Below are positions 63,369 through 64,000 of a stretch of 64,000 nt of DNA, one piece after another. Within the stretch, counting starts at the first letter, position 1. The number at the start of each line of letters is the position of its first letter. The DNA lies in contig NZ_JBAHUR010000002.1 of NCBI RefSeq assembly GCF_036689815.1, positions 372,001-436,000 of the forward strand, in the 5' to 3' direction. This DNA comes from Magnetovibrio sp. PR-2 (GTDB lineage Bacteria; Pseudomonadota; Alphaproteobacteria; Rhodospirillales; Magnetovibrionaceae). Below the pieces are notes generated by a model. That model was not told the origin of the DNA. It searched no databases and saw only the letters and a list, made by a program, of their open reading frames with translations. A program made the translations under genes and the position numbers.

Positions 63369-63785
63369 TCAAAGCTGAGGCGTTAAGGTGTCGCTCCGTC
63401 CACCCGTGACATAAGGCTTGAGCTGCATGTCTTCTTTAATGACATGCTCGATCAGCCAATCATGTAAAAAGGTGGATAGCTCATCAATGTGCACGTTTTT
63501 GTGCTCATCGATGCGCTTGTGCATTTCACGCACGGATTTGAGCAGTTCGTTGTGGGCATCGCGGTGGGAAGCCCTGTGCGGATAGTGCACGGCCTCCATC
63601 AAGGTTTCTTCGCGAATAAAGTGTTCGTTGGCGTATTGCTCTAAGCTGTCGAACGCCGGGCTCAGTAGGTCGTAGTTTTCCTTGGCAACCACCCGTTCAT
63701 AGGCGTTGATCAGTTTAATGAGATGCTTGTGATCATTGTCAATGGCTTCGTTGCCTACGGATAACTTGTCGGTCCAGTCGATCAT
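63369..63785 (-). CDS. Bacteriohemerythrin
   Basis: 138 residues from ATG 63785 (AAGGAG upstream); the longer frame to 63950 crosses a terminator. Iron ligands are visible in order: DNDHKHLIKLIN, ANEHFIREETLM, HRDAHNELL and DWLIEHVIKED. It binds oxygen at a di-iron site and probably senses or delivers oxygen, often beside chemoreceptors as here. Confidence 0.93.
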   Translation of the reverse strand: MIDWTDKLSVGNEAIDNDHKHLIKLINAYERVVAKENYDLLSPAFDSLEQYANEHFIREETLMEAVHYPHRASHRDAHNELLKSVREMHKRIDEHKNVHIDELSTFLHDWLIEHVIKEDMQLKPYVTGGRSDTLTPQL

Positions 63786-63857
63786 CTCACATCTCCTTAT
63801 CTCATAACTTTTATTGTGGCCCCATTTCTCCACCAACGCCACCCCAAATGAGGCAAT

Positions 63858-63893
63858 ACAAAAGCCGCAGATGAACTGATCACCTGCGGCTTT
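63858..63893 (-). terminator. Intrinsic terminator of the right-edge transcript
   Basis: On the minus strand AAAGCCGCAG pairs with CTGCGGCTTT around a 13-base loop, followed by TGTATTG. It would end transcription entering from the right edge. Confidence 0.75.
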
Positions 63894-64000
63894 GTCATAA
63901 GGCCACCGGGTTCCTTGCGGCCCACGCTTAGAACCCGGTGGTAAATCCACGACCCCTATGGGGCGCCAGACAATGAGAGAGGCCGTGGAATTCTTATATT
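63858..64000 (-). ncRNA. Structured RNA candidate running off the window
   Basis: On the minus strand CCACG and CGTGG bracket a hairpin (GGCGCCCCATAGGGGTC). Next an 11-base-pair perfect stem (CCACCGGGTTC with GAACCCGGTGG, 63903..63941) encloses GCGTGGGCCGCAAG, and a terminator follows. No ORF uses this stretch. The layout, with a hairpin in the 3' half of a longer paired RNA, could fit the 3' part of 6S RNA, but I could not confirm it because the 5' part is outside the window. Confidence 0.4.

Overview
The window suggests an alphaproteobacterium, probably a marine member of the Rhodospirillales. The evidence is an ATP12-type chaperone, a MucR-family remnant, a DUF1489 protein, an Anbu cluster, and a carboxylase operon laid out as in that group. 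The genus cannot be fixed from sequence alone. By eye the left half (1 to about 33.2 kb) is more AT-rich than the right half. The change falls at a tRNA-Lys gene (33269..33344) whose 3' end faces left. I read the left half as accessory DNA joined to a tRNA locus and the right half as core chromosome.

Left half, from left to right. (a) The N-terminus of a membrane sensor, a GDT1-like cation transporter and an IS5-type remnant. (b) A long leftward molybdenum cofactor operon: moaD, a small CxxC protein, tatA, moeA, a small ORF, moaE, moaA, a nitroreductase, moeB, a DsrE-like protein, moaC and modABC. (c) A gene-poor stretch of 1.4 kb holding a broken mucR, a terminator and a tetranucleotide repeat. 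(d) mobA and an arsenite-sensing type three-gene system: a PhnD-like Tat-exported binding protein, a histidine kinase and a sigma-54 activator, resembling AioX, AioS and AioR. (e) A periplasmic rhodanese, ACR3 and ArsR. Divergent from these are GAPDH and ArsJ, the arsenate detoxification pair that works through 1-arseno-3-phosphoglycerate, with an ArsR operator between the two units. (f) A rightward sulfur-handling cluster: two YeeE/YedE halves, TusA, three tiny membrane proteins (one ending in Gly-Gly-Cys), an inactive rhodanese, three DsrE/F/H-sized proteins, an active exported rhodanese and a c-type cytochrome. (g) An IS3 remnant, a tyrosine recombinase, and a cassette of an XRE regulator, a Lon-like AAA+ ATPase and two small unknown genes, ending in a terminator beside tRNA-Lys.

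Right half: coaD, gyrA, a toxin-antitoxin pair broken in both genes, ssb, a receiver protein, a DUF1489 protein, a short-chain dehydrogenase, mgtE, tRNA-Leu(GAG) and lipB. Next come a YedY-like periplasmic protein with a histidine kinase, an AlkC-like protein, tandem acylphosphatases (the second lacking its catalytic Asn), the propionyl-CoA carboxylase operon, yciB and the four-gene Anbu cluster. The last genes are ATP12, AsmA, a phosphoglycolate-phosphatase-like HAD protein, a DASS transporter, a PAS protein, a chemoreceptor and a hemerythrin. A structured RNA candidate runs off the right edge.

The left-half genes suggest one theme. Molybdate uptake, cofactor synthesis and a Tat component would support an exported molybdoenzyme, and the AioXSR-like system is the kind that controls arsenite oxidase. 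No molybdoenzyme subunit is in the window, so the enzyme served is unknown. The sulfur cluster is the least familiar part and the best candidate for an undescribed system.
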